The position numbers and the translations under genes are program-made. From the NCBI RefSeq assembly GCF_000227115.2, contig NC_016487.1, forward strand, positions 682,001 through 746,000: a DNA stretch of 64,000 nt, written 5' to 3'. Source of the stretch: Naumovozyma dairenensis CBS 421 (taxonomy: Eukaryota > Ascomycota > Saccharomycetes > Saccharomycetales > Saccharomycetaceae). Below are positions 11,605 to 23,805 of this stretch, piece after piece. Position 1 is the stretch's first letter. Each line of letters opens with the position of its first letter. The notes under the pieces were generated by a model. That model did no database searches. It was not told the origin of the DNA and saw only the letters and a list, made by a program, of their open reading frames with translations.

Positions 11605-12816
11605 ATGTCCAAGATTTTCATATCAACAGCCAATTGTGGCAGAGCCCACGAAACAGACATTTTTGATGTCTCAATTTCTACTCCATTCACCATAACAGCT
11701 TCAGGTGATGGTACCATCAAATTATGGAAAAATAAATTATTAGACACAGATCAACCGAGAGATAATTTCCAATCTCAATTTGTTCACAAGACTGGTGTTC
11801 ATCATGTGGATAATTTCCATAGTATAGATTCTCAAGGAATTGAACATTTAATCATTTCATGTGTTACTTTCTCAGGTGAGATTTTTTTTTACAGATATGA
11901 TTTTGCAAATTCGAAATTGATGAAATTAGAATTGATTAAAGATAACTTATTGAAGAAGAAATCTTATTGGGCAATTAAATGGTTGAAATCAAATGATCAA
12001 GTTCTTTCACATAGATTAGCAGCTACTGATGTCAAAGGGTCTACATATGTTTGGAAATTTCATTTACCAACAACAACAGCAAAGGACGAGGAAGATGAGG
12101 TTGAACAACATAGTATAAATAATTTAGAATTAGAATTTCAAGGTGAGATTCCAGCTACATCACCTACATTTGCTACTTGTGTTGATATGGCATCATCTCG
12201 TGGATTAATTGCCACTGGGTTTGCAGATGGTAAAGTCATTGTATCACAATTAAGTACATTAAGACCATTATATAATTTTGAAGGGTTTGGTATGAAAGGT
12301 ACTGAACAAAATAGTAATTCAGTTCGTGAAGTTAAATTTTCTCCAGCAGGTACATTATTAGCTGTTGCAAATGATTCTGGATCATTTGGTTGTGTAAGTT
12401 TATATGAAACTGAATTTGGTGAACGTGTTGGTAATTTAACTGTTCCGACTCATAGTAATTCTAATGAATCAAGTATTCAAAGTTTTGCTCATAGTGGATG
12501 GGTTATGGGATTAAGTTTTAATTCTACTGGTGAATTTTTAAGTAGTTGTGGTTATGATAGTAAGATTCGTGTTTGGGATGTTAAGAGTAAAGAACGTGTC
12601 ACAACTTTAAATATATCTGCTGAAGATATTGAAAATGAAGATGAAATTTTATTAAATGATGAATTGGGTGATTCTTTGAAACATCCACCTGTTTTAGGTG
12701 TTGAATATATTAATAAAGATGTTCGTGGTGGTATGAATAGTGAAGCAAACGAAGGATTATGTTGTGTGTGTATGGATAGAAGTGTTAGATGGTTTAGAGA
12801 AGCAGGTGGTAATTAA
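11605..12816 (+). CDS. SKI8: WD40 protein Ski8 of the SKI complex
   Basis: Ski8 is a beta-propeller in the Ski2-Ski3-Ski8 complex that feeds mRNA to the cytoplasmic exosome; in budding yeast it also acts with Spo11 in meiotic recombination. The 403-residue product begins MSKIFISTANCGRAHETDIF. WD-like blades can be seen at TITASGDGTIKLWKNK (about 30-45), VREVKFSPAGTLLAVAND (about 241-258) and AHSGWVMGLSFNSTGEFLSSCGYDSKIRVWDVK (about 293-326). The length matches S. cerevisiae Ski8 (397). Position and orientation next to VAM7 agree with YGL213C. Confidence 0.95.
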   Translation: MSKIFISTANCGRAHETDIFDVSISTPFTITASGDGTIKLWKNKLLDTDQPRDNFQSQFVHKTGVHHVDNFHSIDSQGIEHLIISCVTFSGEIFFYRYDFANSKLMKLELIKDNLLKKKSYWAIKWLKSNDQVLSHRLAATDVKGSTYVWKFHLPTTTAKDEEDEVEQHSINNLELEFQGEIPATSPTFATCVDMASSRGLIATGFADGKVIVSQLSTLRPLYNFEGFGMKGTEQNSNSVREVKFSPAGTLLAVANDSGSFGCVSLYETEFGERVGNLTVPTHSNSNESSIQSFAHSGWVMGLSFNSTGEFLSSCGYDSKIRVWDVKSKERVTTLNISAEDIENEDEILLNDELGDSLKHPPVLGVEYINKDVRGGMNSEANEGLCCVCMDRSVRWFREAGGN

Positions 12817-13621
12817 TGATGAAATGAAAATGAGGATAGTTAGTTTAACTTAGCTTGGCGTAATATCAAAAAAAATAATATGTATAATATAAAATAATTT
12901 GTTTCGTAAGAATAATAGATAGGAGTTTTAGTCTTTTCTAGTTGTAAAAAAAAAATGTATAATAAAATATTAGAAATTAAAGAAAAAAATATATATATAA
13001 AAAAAGGACACATAGGTATTTATTTTTGAAGAAACATAAATCAATTCTGTTCTTCTTCTTTCTTTGCCGTGGATGACTCAGTTAAGAGCTCCAATCTTGG
13101 CTCTGAGAAATATACTTCTTTTTTTCATATGTATAATTGTGATTTTTTTCTTGGGCCTATGTCGTGATTTGTAGTAATTTTTTTTTTTGTTTTTTGTTTC
13201 CATTTAGGTGTCAGTTTTTACTGTGTTTTCTATCTATTTGTGTGAATGGTTTTTTCTCATTATGTGCTGATTAAAAAGAAAACAGACATTTTTATTTATC
13301 TGATTATCTTTTTGGAAATTTTTTTTTAAACTTTCTATGAAATAAAAGTATAGTTTTTTTATTTTATTTTTTTGTTTTTAAATATATTTGGGCATAACTT
13401 TTTGTTTTATTTTTTTATTTAATAGCAGAAGAATAATTATAATAAAAAAAAAAATAAAAATGTGTTAGAAAAAAAAAAAAAGGTAGGATTAAAAAAAAAA
13501 AAAAGGGTTGCTTGTTTTTGAGGGAGATATGGTTGCTGTTTTATTTTTTTGGTATACATGTGTGATGCTTGTAATGTGTTGCATTGTGTTGTGTTCCTGA
13601 ATAAAAGTCCTCAATTTTTGC
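12817..13621. other. Intergenic between convergent SKI8 and CLG1
   Basis: Very AT-rich, with many A and T homopolymers (for example near 13170-13190 and 13440-13505). This fits overlapping 3' end-processing signals of two convergent genes. No gene is seen. Confidence 0.6.
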
Positions 13622-15355
13622 TTAATAAACTGTAGAATATGGTAAATGAGTCTTGGTGAATGATGTTGTTGCACAGGCAGAAGAAGAAGAAGAAGAAGAT
13701 GATGATGATGACATATAATTATTCAAAGAATCATCAAATTTCCATTTTGAATCCATACCAAAATTTGGTTGAGTATTTTTCAAAGGAGGTAACCGATGAT
13801 TTTGTGAATGATAATCAAATAGTTTATCATTATTGTTCATATTAAATGTTGTATTATAATCTTTATAATTTCCTGAATTCAATATGGTGTTATTCTTAGT
13901 AATATAATCTTGCTCATATTCATGAATTGAAATTGGAGAGCTCATCATCAAGTTATTATTTTTAGAAGAAGCATCATTGTAATTGTAATTTTCCATTAAA
14001 TCATCTGAATAATAATAATTAGAAGGAGAGGATGAGACGTTTGTTAAATTATTATTATTATTAGTAGTAGTAGAAGAAGAGTATTCATAATCATTTAATA
14101 AATTTGATGATACTGGAGTCAAATAATTATTTTGAATTGAAGATGGAGATGGTAAAGAAGGTAATAATGGTACAGGAGGAGTAATCACTGTATTTTTTCT
14201 TTCGTTAACGAAATAATTAAATGTCTTATTAAAATCTTCATATAATATGAATTTATCATCGAATAATTTCCATTGGAAAGCTTGTAACCAATTTCTTTCA
14301 TATTCGTTGATAATTTTTATATCCATTCCAGTAGCCTGAGCCCATGATTTATTTGTAAAAGTTTTATCATCATTAAATTTATTTGCTAATACAAATGCAA
14401 TCATTGAATTTTGATAAATGACATTAACTGTATTACCACCAATGGATGCAAGATTATTGTTAATTTTGTCAATATATTTGAATAAATAATCGATTGCCAA
14501 AAAAATTGAAACAGAAGGTAATCTTGTCGCATTTAAAACAGAATAAATTCCCTTAATAAAGATTTGTGAAGTTTCAATTGAATTAGAATCTGAATTAAGT
14601 TTCGAATGATTTGTACTAAATGCCAAAAAGGCATGTTTAGCGAAAAATTCAGACATTATCATAATATCATAATCTAATACTTGTGAAACACCTCCATTAA
14701 CTTGTTGTTGATCTTGTTGCTGTTGTTGTTGTTGTTGTGGAGATTGAATTTGTATTTGAACTTGAGGTTCCATAATATTTTTATTAATAGGAGGAAGTAA
14801 AGGAGCAGAGAATTGTGTCTGATCGATTGGAGGAGGATTGTTGTTGTTATAAATTAGTCCTGGAGGAGGAGGTAATAAATTTAGTGGTTGTGGTGGTGGT
14901 GGCGGTGCTACAGCTGTAGAGGACTGATACTGCTTGATAGTTGGCTGTTGTTGTTGTTGTTGTTGTTGTTGACCTTGGTAGTTACAGGACACTGAATAAT
15001 TATTTTGCTGTCCTAAAGGTTGAAATTGATTATAATAGAGATTAGAAGTGATAGAAGGTTGTAGGACTTGTGGAACTTGAGTTGGTAATGGAAGTTGAAG
15101 TTGTGAAATGGAATGAGACATACCATTATCTTGAATTTGGTTGCTGTAATTGGTAGTACCAGTATATAGAGGTAATTGATGTACAGTTGGAGGTTGTTGT
15201 TGTTGGTAGTGGTTATTATTATTAAGCGAAAGGGTTGAATTGTAATTATTCAAGTAGTTATTTTGCTGGAATTGATGTTGGTTACTTCTTGGGTCAGAAG
15301 ATTTATTGGAGAACCCATTAACCAATGGATAGTGATGAGCAACAATACCTGACAT
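13622..15355 (-). CDS. CLG1: Cyclin-like protein Clg1, Pho85 partner
   Basis: Clg1 is a Pcl-type cyclin that associates with the Pho85 kinase. Of the 577 residues, the first 220 are Gln/Asn/Pro-rich, with several polyglutamine tracts and polyproline runs. A cyclin box follows at about 225-375 (YDIMIMSEFFAKHAFLAF, then MIAFVLANKFNDDKTFTNKSWAQATGM, then NEYERNWLQAFQWKLF). The tail is Asn/Ser-rich with a run of about 12 serines. It is longer than S. cerevisiae Clg1 (about 450) through low-complexity expansion. Placement between SKI8 and KIP3 agrees with YGL215W. Confidence 0.88.
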   Translation of the reverse strand: MSGIVAHHYPLVNGFSNKSSDPRSNQHQFQQNNYLNNYNSTLSLNNNNHYQQQQPPTVHQLPLYTGTTNYSNQIQDNGMSHSISQLQLPLPTQVPQVLQPSITSNLYYNQFQPLGQQNNYSVSCNYQGQQQQQQQQQPTIKQYQSSTAVAPPPPPQPLNLLPPPPGLIYNNNNPPPIDQTQFSAPLLPPINKNIMEPQVQIQIQSPQQQQQQQQDQQQVNGGVSQVLDYDIMIMSEFFAKHAFLAFSTNHSKLNSDSNSIETSQIFIKGIYSVLNATRLPSVSIFLAIDYLFKYIDKINNNLASIGGNTVNVIYQNSMIAFVLANKFNDDKTFTNKSWAQATGMDIKIINEYERNWLQAFQWKLFDDKFILYEDFNKTFNYFVNERKNTVITPPVPLLPSLPSPSSIQNNYLTPVSSNLLNDYEYSSSTTTNNNNNLTNVSSSPSNYYYSDDLMENYNYNDASSKNNNLMMSSPISIHEYEQDYITKNNTILNSGNYKDYNTTFNMNNNDKLFDYHSQNHRLPPLKNTQPNFGMDSKWKFDDSLNNYMSSSSSSSSSSSACATTSFTKTHLPYSTVY

Positions 15356-17468
15356 CTTTAAAAATTTTGTTTTTTTTTGCTGTTGTTTTGAAGTTCAAAA
15401 AATTGAAAATTCAAAGTATAGTAATAATCTTTAAAGAAACAGGATTAAGGTACCCAAAAAAAATATGGTTTAAAAAATCTGTTTTGATTTATTTGAATAA
15501 AAAAAAAAAAAGGAAATTCAAATAAAATTTTAAATATCCTGAGACTGTTTGTTTTTATTATTTCTTGTTTTACGTGGGAAGAATGAATTGCAAAAAATGT
15601 TCAATCAGCCACAGAGAAAAGAAATAATAAAGTTGAAAAGATGGAAAGTGAAAAGAAAATTCGAAAACTTGAATTCTTTATTTATCTTTCTAAAATCTTT
15701 TCAGTTGTTGTTTTTTGTTTTGGTCGAGAAATTTCTGTTAATATAAGTAAAAAAAAACACAATTGAATGTAATTTTTTTAAAAAATAGATAAATTAAATT
15801 AATAACTATCTATCCTTTTTATTTTCTAAATTCTCTCTTTAAAGAATAGAAAAAAAGGAAATTGAAATTAGCAGGGGATATTTCAGAGTGAAAACAAAGA
15901 GACACTATGACTAAAACCTTTATTGAGAAGAAACACCTAGAAAATTGTGGAAGAAAAAGAGATATATATCAAACAATCCAAAATATGAAGAGTTACTGAT
16001 AATATCGAACTTAAAAGAATGAGAAAAAGTAGGAGTTGGAGGAAAAAATATAATATTACTTTGGATGGGAGGGTGGTGAGAGTGGAGAGATGAAGAAACG
16101 AAAAGATAATCTGCTGTTTTGAACTAGACCTTTATTTCCGCTTCTGTAATCCTAGTAGACACCCAGAAATATATGTGGAGATGGATAGAAGTATCTGGGA
16201 AGATCTATTTTATTATACTGAAATTGAAGTATAATATTATTGATCTTAAAAGAAATAATCCGTGAAAGTTGATAGAAGAATGATAGCAGCCAAAAAAAAG
16301 AGGAATGGAGTTTATCAAATAGTATCTAACCTGAGATTGAATTGAAAAGGAATAGGTTTACCAATAGTAATGATTAAAGTAATTTTTTTTTCTAAATAGA
16401 CAACTTTAGTTCTCTTGCTTCTTTTTTGTTTTTTGTTTTTTTCTTTCCTTTTGAATGGTGAGTTCAGGTCAGGTTCAGCGAGGCAGTTTAATTTCTTATG
16501 GTTCCAAGGGATTGAAGAAATCAGTCTTGGAGTCCTGTAAAGGGAGAAGGAACCATAGGGAAGTATGTAAGTAATCAAGAGTGTTCTTTCTTATAAATGG
16601 ATACGAATACGAATACTCCCGCTTGCTTACTCACTCACTCACTCACTCACTCTTTGCGAGACTAAACTAAACTTGGTATTATTATTCCGGAATATTCTCT
16701 GTGCGAAAAAAATTTACTTCCATTTTCCGTCGGCCGAAGCGGGGCGGAGGGGATGGGGCTGGGGATGGGCTACTGCTTCAGGGCTTGTCAAAAATATAAA
16801 CCATGCAAAGGGGTAGGGCAATATGCGCCGTTAGGGCAGCACTTTTTGTTTGAAATATCTTCAAGGTGTTCTAATGGTTGACTGTTAAGAACAATGATTT
16901 AGGAAACCAAGTGAGAAACAGGATTGAAATACAGCTGCATTGGTGGTAAGTTATGTTCCCCTTGTTACATTGATCACGAATAAAATATCAGAAGGTTTTC
17001 ATTTCTTCTTATTCTTCCTTAACTGTCAATACAAGTAATGCGCACTGAGTTAGGGCCACATGGCCGTGATTGTTTTTGCCCCTTGGGCAAGTATTCCTTT
17101 ATTATTAGGACACGCCCTGGTCGAAACTGCAAGGGTTAACAAAAAATACCAATACCACACCCCATGACTTTTTTTTTACCCTTCAAACAAAAAAAAAACC
17201 CAAGACGACACAAAAAAACATCCCGACGACGACACACTAAAAGGGAAAGGGAAAAGTGAAGATGACTCAAATTTGTTTAAAATACAGGTTGGCAGTGTCA
17301 GAATAAATAATTAACTTACTTTTGACTAATATGCACATGCATGGTTATGTATTTAGATATTAAGGATGATTCTATGAAATATATAATATATAATGCTTTT
17401 TCAAATTTTGTTTCTTTCTCTTCGATAGTCGAGTCTAGCTATACATTCTTATTTTTAAATTTATATTT
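15356..17468. other. Long intergenic region, CLG1 promoter and KIP3 3' flank
   Basis: 2.1 kb of AT-rich DNA without a supported gene. An (ACTC)6 repeat lies at 16629-16652, followed by a more GC-rich patch at 16730-16830. An 11-base match to the yeast ARS core (ATTTATATTTT) lies at 17459-17469. The minus-strand open frame at 16315-16578 looks like chance. Confidence 0.5.
16629..16652. repeat. (ACTC)6 microsatellite
   Basis: Six perfect ACTC units in the CLG1-KIP3 spacer. Confidence 0.9.
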
Positions 17469-19930
17469 TTATACTTCCTCGACGTTTGTCAGACGGTGTC
17501 GAAGTAATGATGGCCTCGATGGCTGACGGCCCCGAAAAGGTTCATTGGAAGGGGTACCTTTATTTATGCTATTATCTTGAATGCCACTAACATCAATATC
17601 CATTGAGTCTGTATCAGGTAAGACATTCTCTTCTCTTGTAATTCCCTGTTGTTGCTGTTGCCTTTCCTGTGCATCTGTTATTATACTCATATCTCCATCA
17701 TCAGCAACATCTGCTAACCATCTCACTTTTTTCAAAAGCATTGGACCCTTATTATCAGTTTCATTTGTTCCATTTGAATACTCAAGGTCGTAATGTGTTT
17801 CCATGTTTTTTTCTTTGTTTTCATTAGAATACAAGGGATTTTGTGAAAGATGAATATTTGCTGTGCCATCTTCAATGTCGTTGAGTAACAATCTACTAAA
17901 TTCTTCAAAATCTTCATCTATTTTAACCAAATCATTAATTTCAATCTCCATACTTCTTTCCGGTTGTTCAGTTGTTAAACAACCAGAAACAAATTTACAT
18001 CTTCTCATAAGGGTATCATTTTGGAACAATTTTTCTATCATCATGGATGCACTTATTAAAATTTCATTCTTAATTGATTCAGAAATATATTCTAATCTTG
18101 TTTCGAAATTAATTAAATCACGACTATCATCCCAATTTTCCATTTCTTTCAATCTATTCAAATCCATGGATTTACAATGATCAATTATCATATCTAATTC
18201 ATCTTTAGTATCAAATTTCAATTCTAATTCTTGAACTTTATTCCCAATTTGTTTTATTAATGTTGAACAATTATTATAACAATTCAAATTAATAGTATCA
18301 CCACCATCTTCAGAAATCACATTCAAACAATTATTCAATTCCAAAGAAACCATTTGTAAAAATCTTCTCTTACAAAGAATTAAAGATTTCAAATTTTTCA
18401 CTTGTTTATATTTCTCATTTTCCAAAATATTTCTATTTAAATTATTAATAACATCATCCATTGAAATTTGAATCTTTTTACGACTTAATTTATATCGATT
18501 CAAATTCAATTCAATCATTTGAGCTTCTCTAGTACGTAAATTCTCAATCTCTCTTTTTTGTTCAGTAATCATCTTTAAATATGATCCAACATGACGATTT
18601 AATGATTGTTGATTTCTAATAATTTTCGTCTTAATCTCTTTAGCACGATTAGCATATTTCAATGTATTCAATGTTTCATCATAATGTGAACTACTAGGTG
18701 ATATACAAACAATCATGACAGTTTTACAATTACCACCAAGTGAAAATTTCAATAATCTTGTCAATTTAGAATCTCTATATGGGATATGATACCTTATATT
18801 TCTTCTTCGTGTATTGTTCGTTGGAATGCATAATGCATTGATACAATTCCCCAGGGCTAATAATGATTTATTGATGTTTGCACCTTCATAAAGTCTTTCC
18901 CCACGATTTTTGGTAGCTGCAGCTCTTTCACTACCAGCTAAATCAATGATTGATAATGTGGCAAAAGTATGTTCTGATGTTAAATCTATCTTTGTATTAG
19001 TTTGCATGATATGAATTTGTAAAACTGCATGAGATCTTGATGAAACTTCATTTGCCTCAGTGGATGATGTTGATCTATTAATGTTTCCTCTAATGACTAG
19101 ATCAATAACGTCTTGAACAGATTTAGGATAATGATAAGATAAATTTGATACACTAATTTTAGAATCTTTATCTTCTCTAATGATCAATTTCTTTGATGGT
19201 GTATCTGGTTTCAAAAGATCATAAATCATTTCATTATAAATTTCTAAATATGAAATTGATAATTGGAATGTCTTTTCATCTTTCAAATCTTCCATTCTTT
19301 CAAATAATTCTTGCATAACTCGGAAAATTATACCAGGGTTTTCTTGTGTACCACTTACTGTATATGTCTTACCACAACCTGTGGCGCCATATGCAAATAC
19401 AGTTCCATTGAATCCATCTAATACTGAATCTAATAGGGAACTAGTAGTACCAAGATAAACTTCATCTTGTGAAGAATTTTCATCGAATATTTTATCAAAT
19501 ACGAATTTCATTTCATTTTTCTTAGCATTAGAGTGAGGAGGATTGTTGAGTGTTGAACGACGATGACGATTATTTCTTCTTTGTGAATACATGGAATTTA
19601 AAACATTTTCACTTATTTTATATAATGGATTTGAATCAATGGGGTCAAATATTAACATTTTATCATCTACGCATTCTATTATTTTCCTTAAACCATGTGG
19701 TGTATTGTTATAATTTTGGTATGCTGTTGTATTTGATTTTCTCCTGGTAGTGCTACTACTGTTCGTACTGGTAGTAGTTGTTTGAGACGATTGTTTAAGT
19801 TTCTTATTGGTGGATAATAATGATGCAGGCAATGATAAAGTAGAGTCACCTATATTTTCAGTAATAGATGATGAAGATGAGGCTGAACCAGGTTGATTAC
19901 TGTATATATTATTATTATTTGTAGGTAGAA

Positions 19931-19965
<35 letters not shown>

Positions 19966-20075
19966 GTGGTAGTATTGTTATCAATGAGATGGATTGATTC
20001 TTCTTTAGTAAATGGCCTCACCCGTACTGCAACCATGATGGAGGACTGACGTGATTCCGGTATAGATGTTGACAT
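17469..20075 (-). CDS. KIP3: Kinesin-8 motor Kip3
   Basis: Plus-end-directed kinesin that depolymerises microtubules and controls spindle length and position. The motor starts near residue 13 (MVAVRVRPFTKEES) and is interrupted by an Asn/Ser/Thr-rich insertion at about 33-120. P-loop GATGCGKT is at 230-237, switch I SSRSH at 345-349 and switch II DLAGSE at 378-383. The neck region is KYANRAKEIKTK. A coiled-coil/stalk follows, then a basic C-terminus (GRQPSRPSLLRHRLTN). The length of 868 is slightly above S. cerevisiae Kip3 (805). Gene order CLG1-KIP3-MDM34 matches YGL215W-YGL216W-YGL219C. Confidence 0.96.
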
Positions 20076-20929
20076 GTTTGATGTAAGAAAATGATAGGTT
20101 TGCTCGTTTGTTACCGCAATATCACTGGGTATTGATCGAGAGGTGATAATACGAAATGAAATGTAAGGATATTTGAGTAAAACAAAACCAACACCAGTTA
20201 ACTATGGTATATGAGATGCGGAATCAAACAAATAAACACAGCTGAGATTAATTCAACAATTATACTGCTGTGAATATAGACTTATACCAGGAAGAAACCC
20301 AACGGAAAAGTATAAGAAGTAGAGTACCTGTATTACCTGTATGGTTGCCTCGCCAAAACTGGAAACTAACTTTTGGAATTGAGATTCGATGTCAAATCAT
20401 CTCTACACTATTATGTATACATTATATTTATTATATTTATTTTATTTATCTTATTTGTTTGTTTCTTTGTTTAAGCATCTCAAAATTATATAAACAAGTT
20501 TAAGGAGTCACGTGAATGAAATTATGGAGGAGGGTCAGACACCCGGAAGTTAAAAGTTAAAAAAAATCTACGGCCGCGGCTGGAGGCTTAGAAATTAACA
20601 AACAAGCACGTGACCGGGACCGTGACCGTGACCGTGGCAGGGCGGCTAAGTTTTCCCTTTTCCCTTTTCGGTGTGTTTTAGTTTGCTTGGTGTCTCGCTG
20701 TTGATTGCCATTAAAGAAGATATATAACCATAAAATAGACAGAAAACAGTTGCAACTTATAGACAGTATTCTGATAGGACGTTTGGATATCACAATGGTT
20801 CATCTTAACCTCGAACTTCGACAATACATCAGAGTCAATACTACATTACATGGTAAATGGAAATGTGTGAACAAGAAAAAAAATGGAAATCCTCAGCCAG
20901 TTGAACACATGGAGTAGTACCAGAAGATA

Positions 20930-20947
20930 CAGCAGCAGCAGCAGCAG
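20930..20947. repeat. (CAG)6 trinucleotide repeat in non-coding DNA
   Basis: Six perfect CAG units between KIP3 and MDM34. I see no gene around them. Confidence 0.85.
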
Positions 20948-21320
20948 CATCGATTGTTGTACTACTATCCACATAGTCATTTCTACCGAAGAAAAATGTC
21001 AATGGGTTTTAGCAAGGACTACCATTGTCGTGACACTTGCATATATATCTTGAATAAGAAGATTGAAAGTTACTAACGTTATTGTCAATTTTCATACTGA
21101 CGCTGGTGTCTGGGTCTTGTTCTTTCTCTTGTTTTCTGTGACCCTATAGAGTTAACAGGGTTTGAACCCACAACCCTAAACATAATCCAAGGGCTTTTGC
21201 TTTTGTCAAATCATATTAAATAAAATAAAAATATAACAAGGTGATTGATTGATTGATTAATTAGTTAGTTAATTAATAACTTGAGATCTCAATCAAGTTC
21301 CTTAAAAACAAGTAGGCAAG

Positions 21321-21354
21321 GAAAAGAAAGAGAAAGAGAAAGAGAAAGAGAAAG
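21321..21354. repeat. GAAAGA-type purine repeat in the MDM34 leader
   Basis: Imperfect hexamer repeat of GAAAGA/AGAAAG ending about 40 bases before the MDM34 start codon. Confidence 0.75.
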
Positions 21355-21394
21355 AAGAGATATAATAGACAAAACGGAAACAACATTTCACGCA

Positions 21395-23301
21395 ATGTCC
21401 TTCAAATTCAATGATCGCATGTTTAAGGACAATTCTTTTAATGAAACCATTAACAAAAATTGACCTCTGCTTTGAATTCATTTGCTGCTAAAACTGAACA
21501 AGTATCAAATACTACTCCTAATCCAACAGATAATAGTTCCGCTACTCATTCTCATAATATTGCCAAGGATAACCTTAGAAACAATGATACCACCACAAAT
21601 GCAACAAATGATAATATTAATACTCCTCCAATGAAACCACATAGTAATAAATTAAGTATATTGAAAAGTGGAATCATTGTAAGGAAAGTAAATTTCCCCA
21701 TTATACCGAATATTGAAATATTGGATTTAGATATAACTACAGCTCAACCAAGTAGTAGGTCTTTATTAAAAGGAATTTGTAAAATTTCTTGTAAAGATGC
21801 TACTTTACAAATACAAACTGTAATTGAATCAAATTTATTATTATTAAATTTACAAGATTCTCCATTATTCACCACTCCAAACATGATTAATAATAATTCT
21901 TTCCAAATTCCAATAACAATGACGTTTACGAAAATTAATTTGGAAGCCATTGTTAATCTATTTATGAAAAATCATGGCGTTAGTATATCATTCAATGACG
22001 TTACTTTAAATTTCAATTTTGATTGTTCCATTAAAATATTACAATCAACCATTGAAAAAAGATTGAAAGATTCAATGAGATTAGTATTTGAAGAAATTTT
22101 ACCAACAGTTATATTTAATATGTCTCAAAATTGGTTTTCCACCTCATCAATACAACAACAATACCAGCATCAGCAGCAACTGCAGCAACAGCAACAGCAA
22201 CAGCAGCAATCCGTGGAAACTGTTTCATCATTACCCACATCTATTAAACCAAAAATTATATTCGATGAATCTGATTTACAAGATTTTTCTCCTACAAATA
22301 TGTTAAGATTATCAACAATAGTATCATCGAGACATACATTAGCTCTACCCTTTTTGAAATTAAATTCTTTATCTACTATTCATGGTTGTCTTGAAAGACA
22401 AAATCTTTTCAAATTCATTTCCAGAATGCCATCTTTAAATAATTATACTTCAGCACAACTCACAGATATGAAATTACCACATTTTGACGATGATAATAAT
22501 AAAACTAGGAGAAGAATAAGTAATATTGATCGTCCTCAATTAAATTTATTATCTAAAGATACATTAGATAATCATTTATATGAATTAACAACAATTACAG
22601 AGATTCAAAATCATCTTTTTGAAAGAAGTACATCAGATCAAACTGTACCTCGTAGAAGGAAAATTAAATTAAATAGAAAAACACGTAAAGATAGACAAGA
22701 AGTAAAAGATGAAAAACCATCAATACATGATGATAACAATATCGTCGATTCATTAAGAAACACCGATAATAATAGTATAATCATACCGAGACCATTATCA
22801 CCAGTGGATAGTATGATATTCAATAGAAATATTATGACACCAATATCTACTCATACAATAATTAAAGAACAAGAACGAGAACAAGAGCAGGAACCAATAC
22901 ATATAATAGATGATATCACTACTTCCACCACTAATACGACGATACCAGAAATTAAAACATTTTCTAAAAAATCTTCAAATGGTTCATTCTATAATGAAAC
23001 AAGATATTTCAAATTATCTGAAAAAGCATTAAATTTTTTACAACCAAGTACAAGTAGCAAAGATGATAATCATAATAATAACATTACTATGACAAACAAA
23101 AACGATACCATTTCAACAACTTGTACAAACACGGATACGAATACGAATACGAATACGAATAAGATACCATATATATATACCAACAATAACAACATTCAAG
23201 ATCTTGATACAAATAAGAAAAGATTGAATTTTATTGGGACGGGGATTACTCCAATCTGGAAATGGGGTATCCATGAAGATCAACCACCTCCATATTCATA
23301 A
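21395..23301 (+). CDS. MDM34: ERMES subunit Mdm34, with a one-base frameshift near the N-terminus
   Basis: Outer-mitochondrial-membrane member of the ER-mitochondria encounter structure, carrying a lipid-binding SMP domain. The ATG at 21395 opens 22 codons (MSFKFNDRMFKDNSFNETIN...) that match the Mdm34 start, then stops at TGA 21461-21463. From 21460 the other frame runs on without a break (LTSALNSFAAKTEQ), continuing the family sequence. One extra A in the A5 run at 21454-21458 would join the two. The second frame has the SMP part (FPIIPNIEILDLDI, then SIKILQSTIEKRLKDSM), polyglutamine and Asn/Thr-rich insertions. It ends in PPPYS, keeping the PPPY motif bound by the ubiquitin ligase Rsp5. 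A sequencing error, a real mutation and recoding are all possible. Confidence 0.88.
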
Positions 23302-23805
23302 TCAATACAAAAACTAATTACAAAAAGTTTAAAAGTATAAAAGAATAGAGCATAAAAAATATCAGTTATATATATATATGTATATATAATTTAATGAAAA
23401 CGTATATGATACAATGAAACTACAGATTGAAATGCGTGCTTTGTATGGAATGAGGTCTACACCTATGAACCGAGGTCTTGAGAATCTTAGAGAACTGGTA
23501 AACCTTAAATAACCTTAACAATGTCAAGTTAAAATACATTTATATTCATATATATATGTTTGGGTATGTATATAAACAGCTGTTTGGTTTTGAAAAGTTT
23601 TTTGAATCAAAGATTATAGATTATTGATTATACGTCATAACCAATTTTATAGAAATGAGTAAAAGATATTATTATCCAATTATATCTATATGCTCGAAAT
23701 AAATAAATAAATAAATAAATAAATAAATATCTATACGGTAAAACAATAATTTCTCGAGAAATAAACTGGATGTTCCGCATGTAGCGTACAATATTTTTTT
23801 TTTGC
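23302..23805. other. Intergenic between convergent MDM34 and BOL2
   Basis: AT-rich 3' flanks with TATATATA stretches near 23370 and an (AAAT)n tract at 23697-23729. No gene is seen. Confidence 0.6.
23697..23729. repeat. (AAAT)8 microsatellite
   Basis: About eight AAAT units in the MDM34-BOL2 convergent spacer. Confidence 0.85.

Larger units (their letters stand above)
20076..21394. other. Intergenic between divergent KIP3 and MDM34
   Basis: No gene is supported in 1.3 kb. It holds CACGTG motifs near 20508 and 20606, a (CAG)6 repeat at 20930-20947, an AACCCTAA Tbf1-like site at 21173-21180 beside a tRNA B-box-like GGTTCAAACCC (minus strand, about 21158-21170), and a GAAAGA-rich repeat at 21321-21354 close to the MDM34 start. 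Confidence 0.5.

Noticed and set aside
17459..17469. ATTTATATTTT, an exact ARS core match; others at 6604-6614 and 27385-27395
   Set aside because: An 11-base AT-only motif is expected often in DNA of this composition. It does not support an origin without B-element or replication data.
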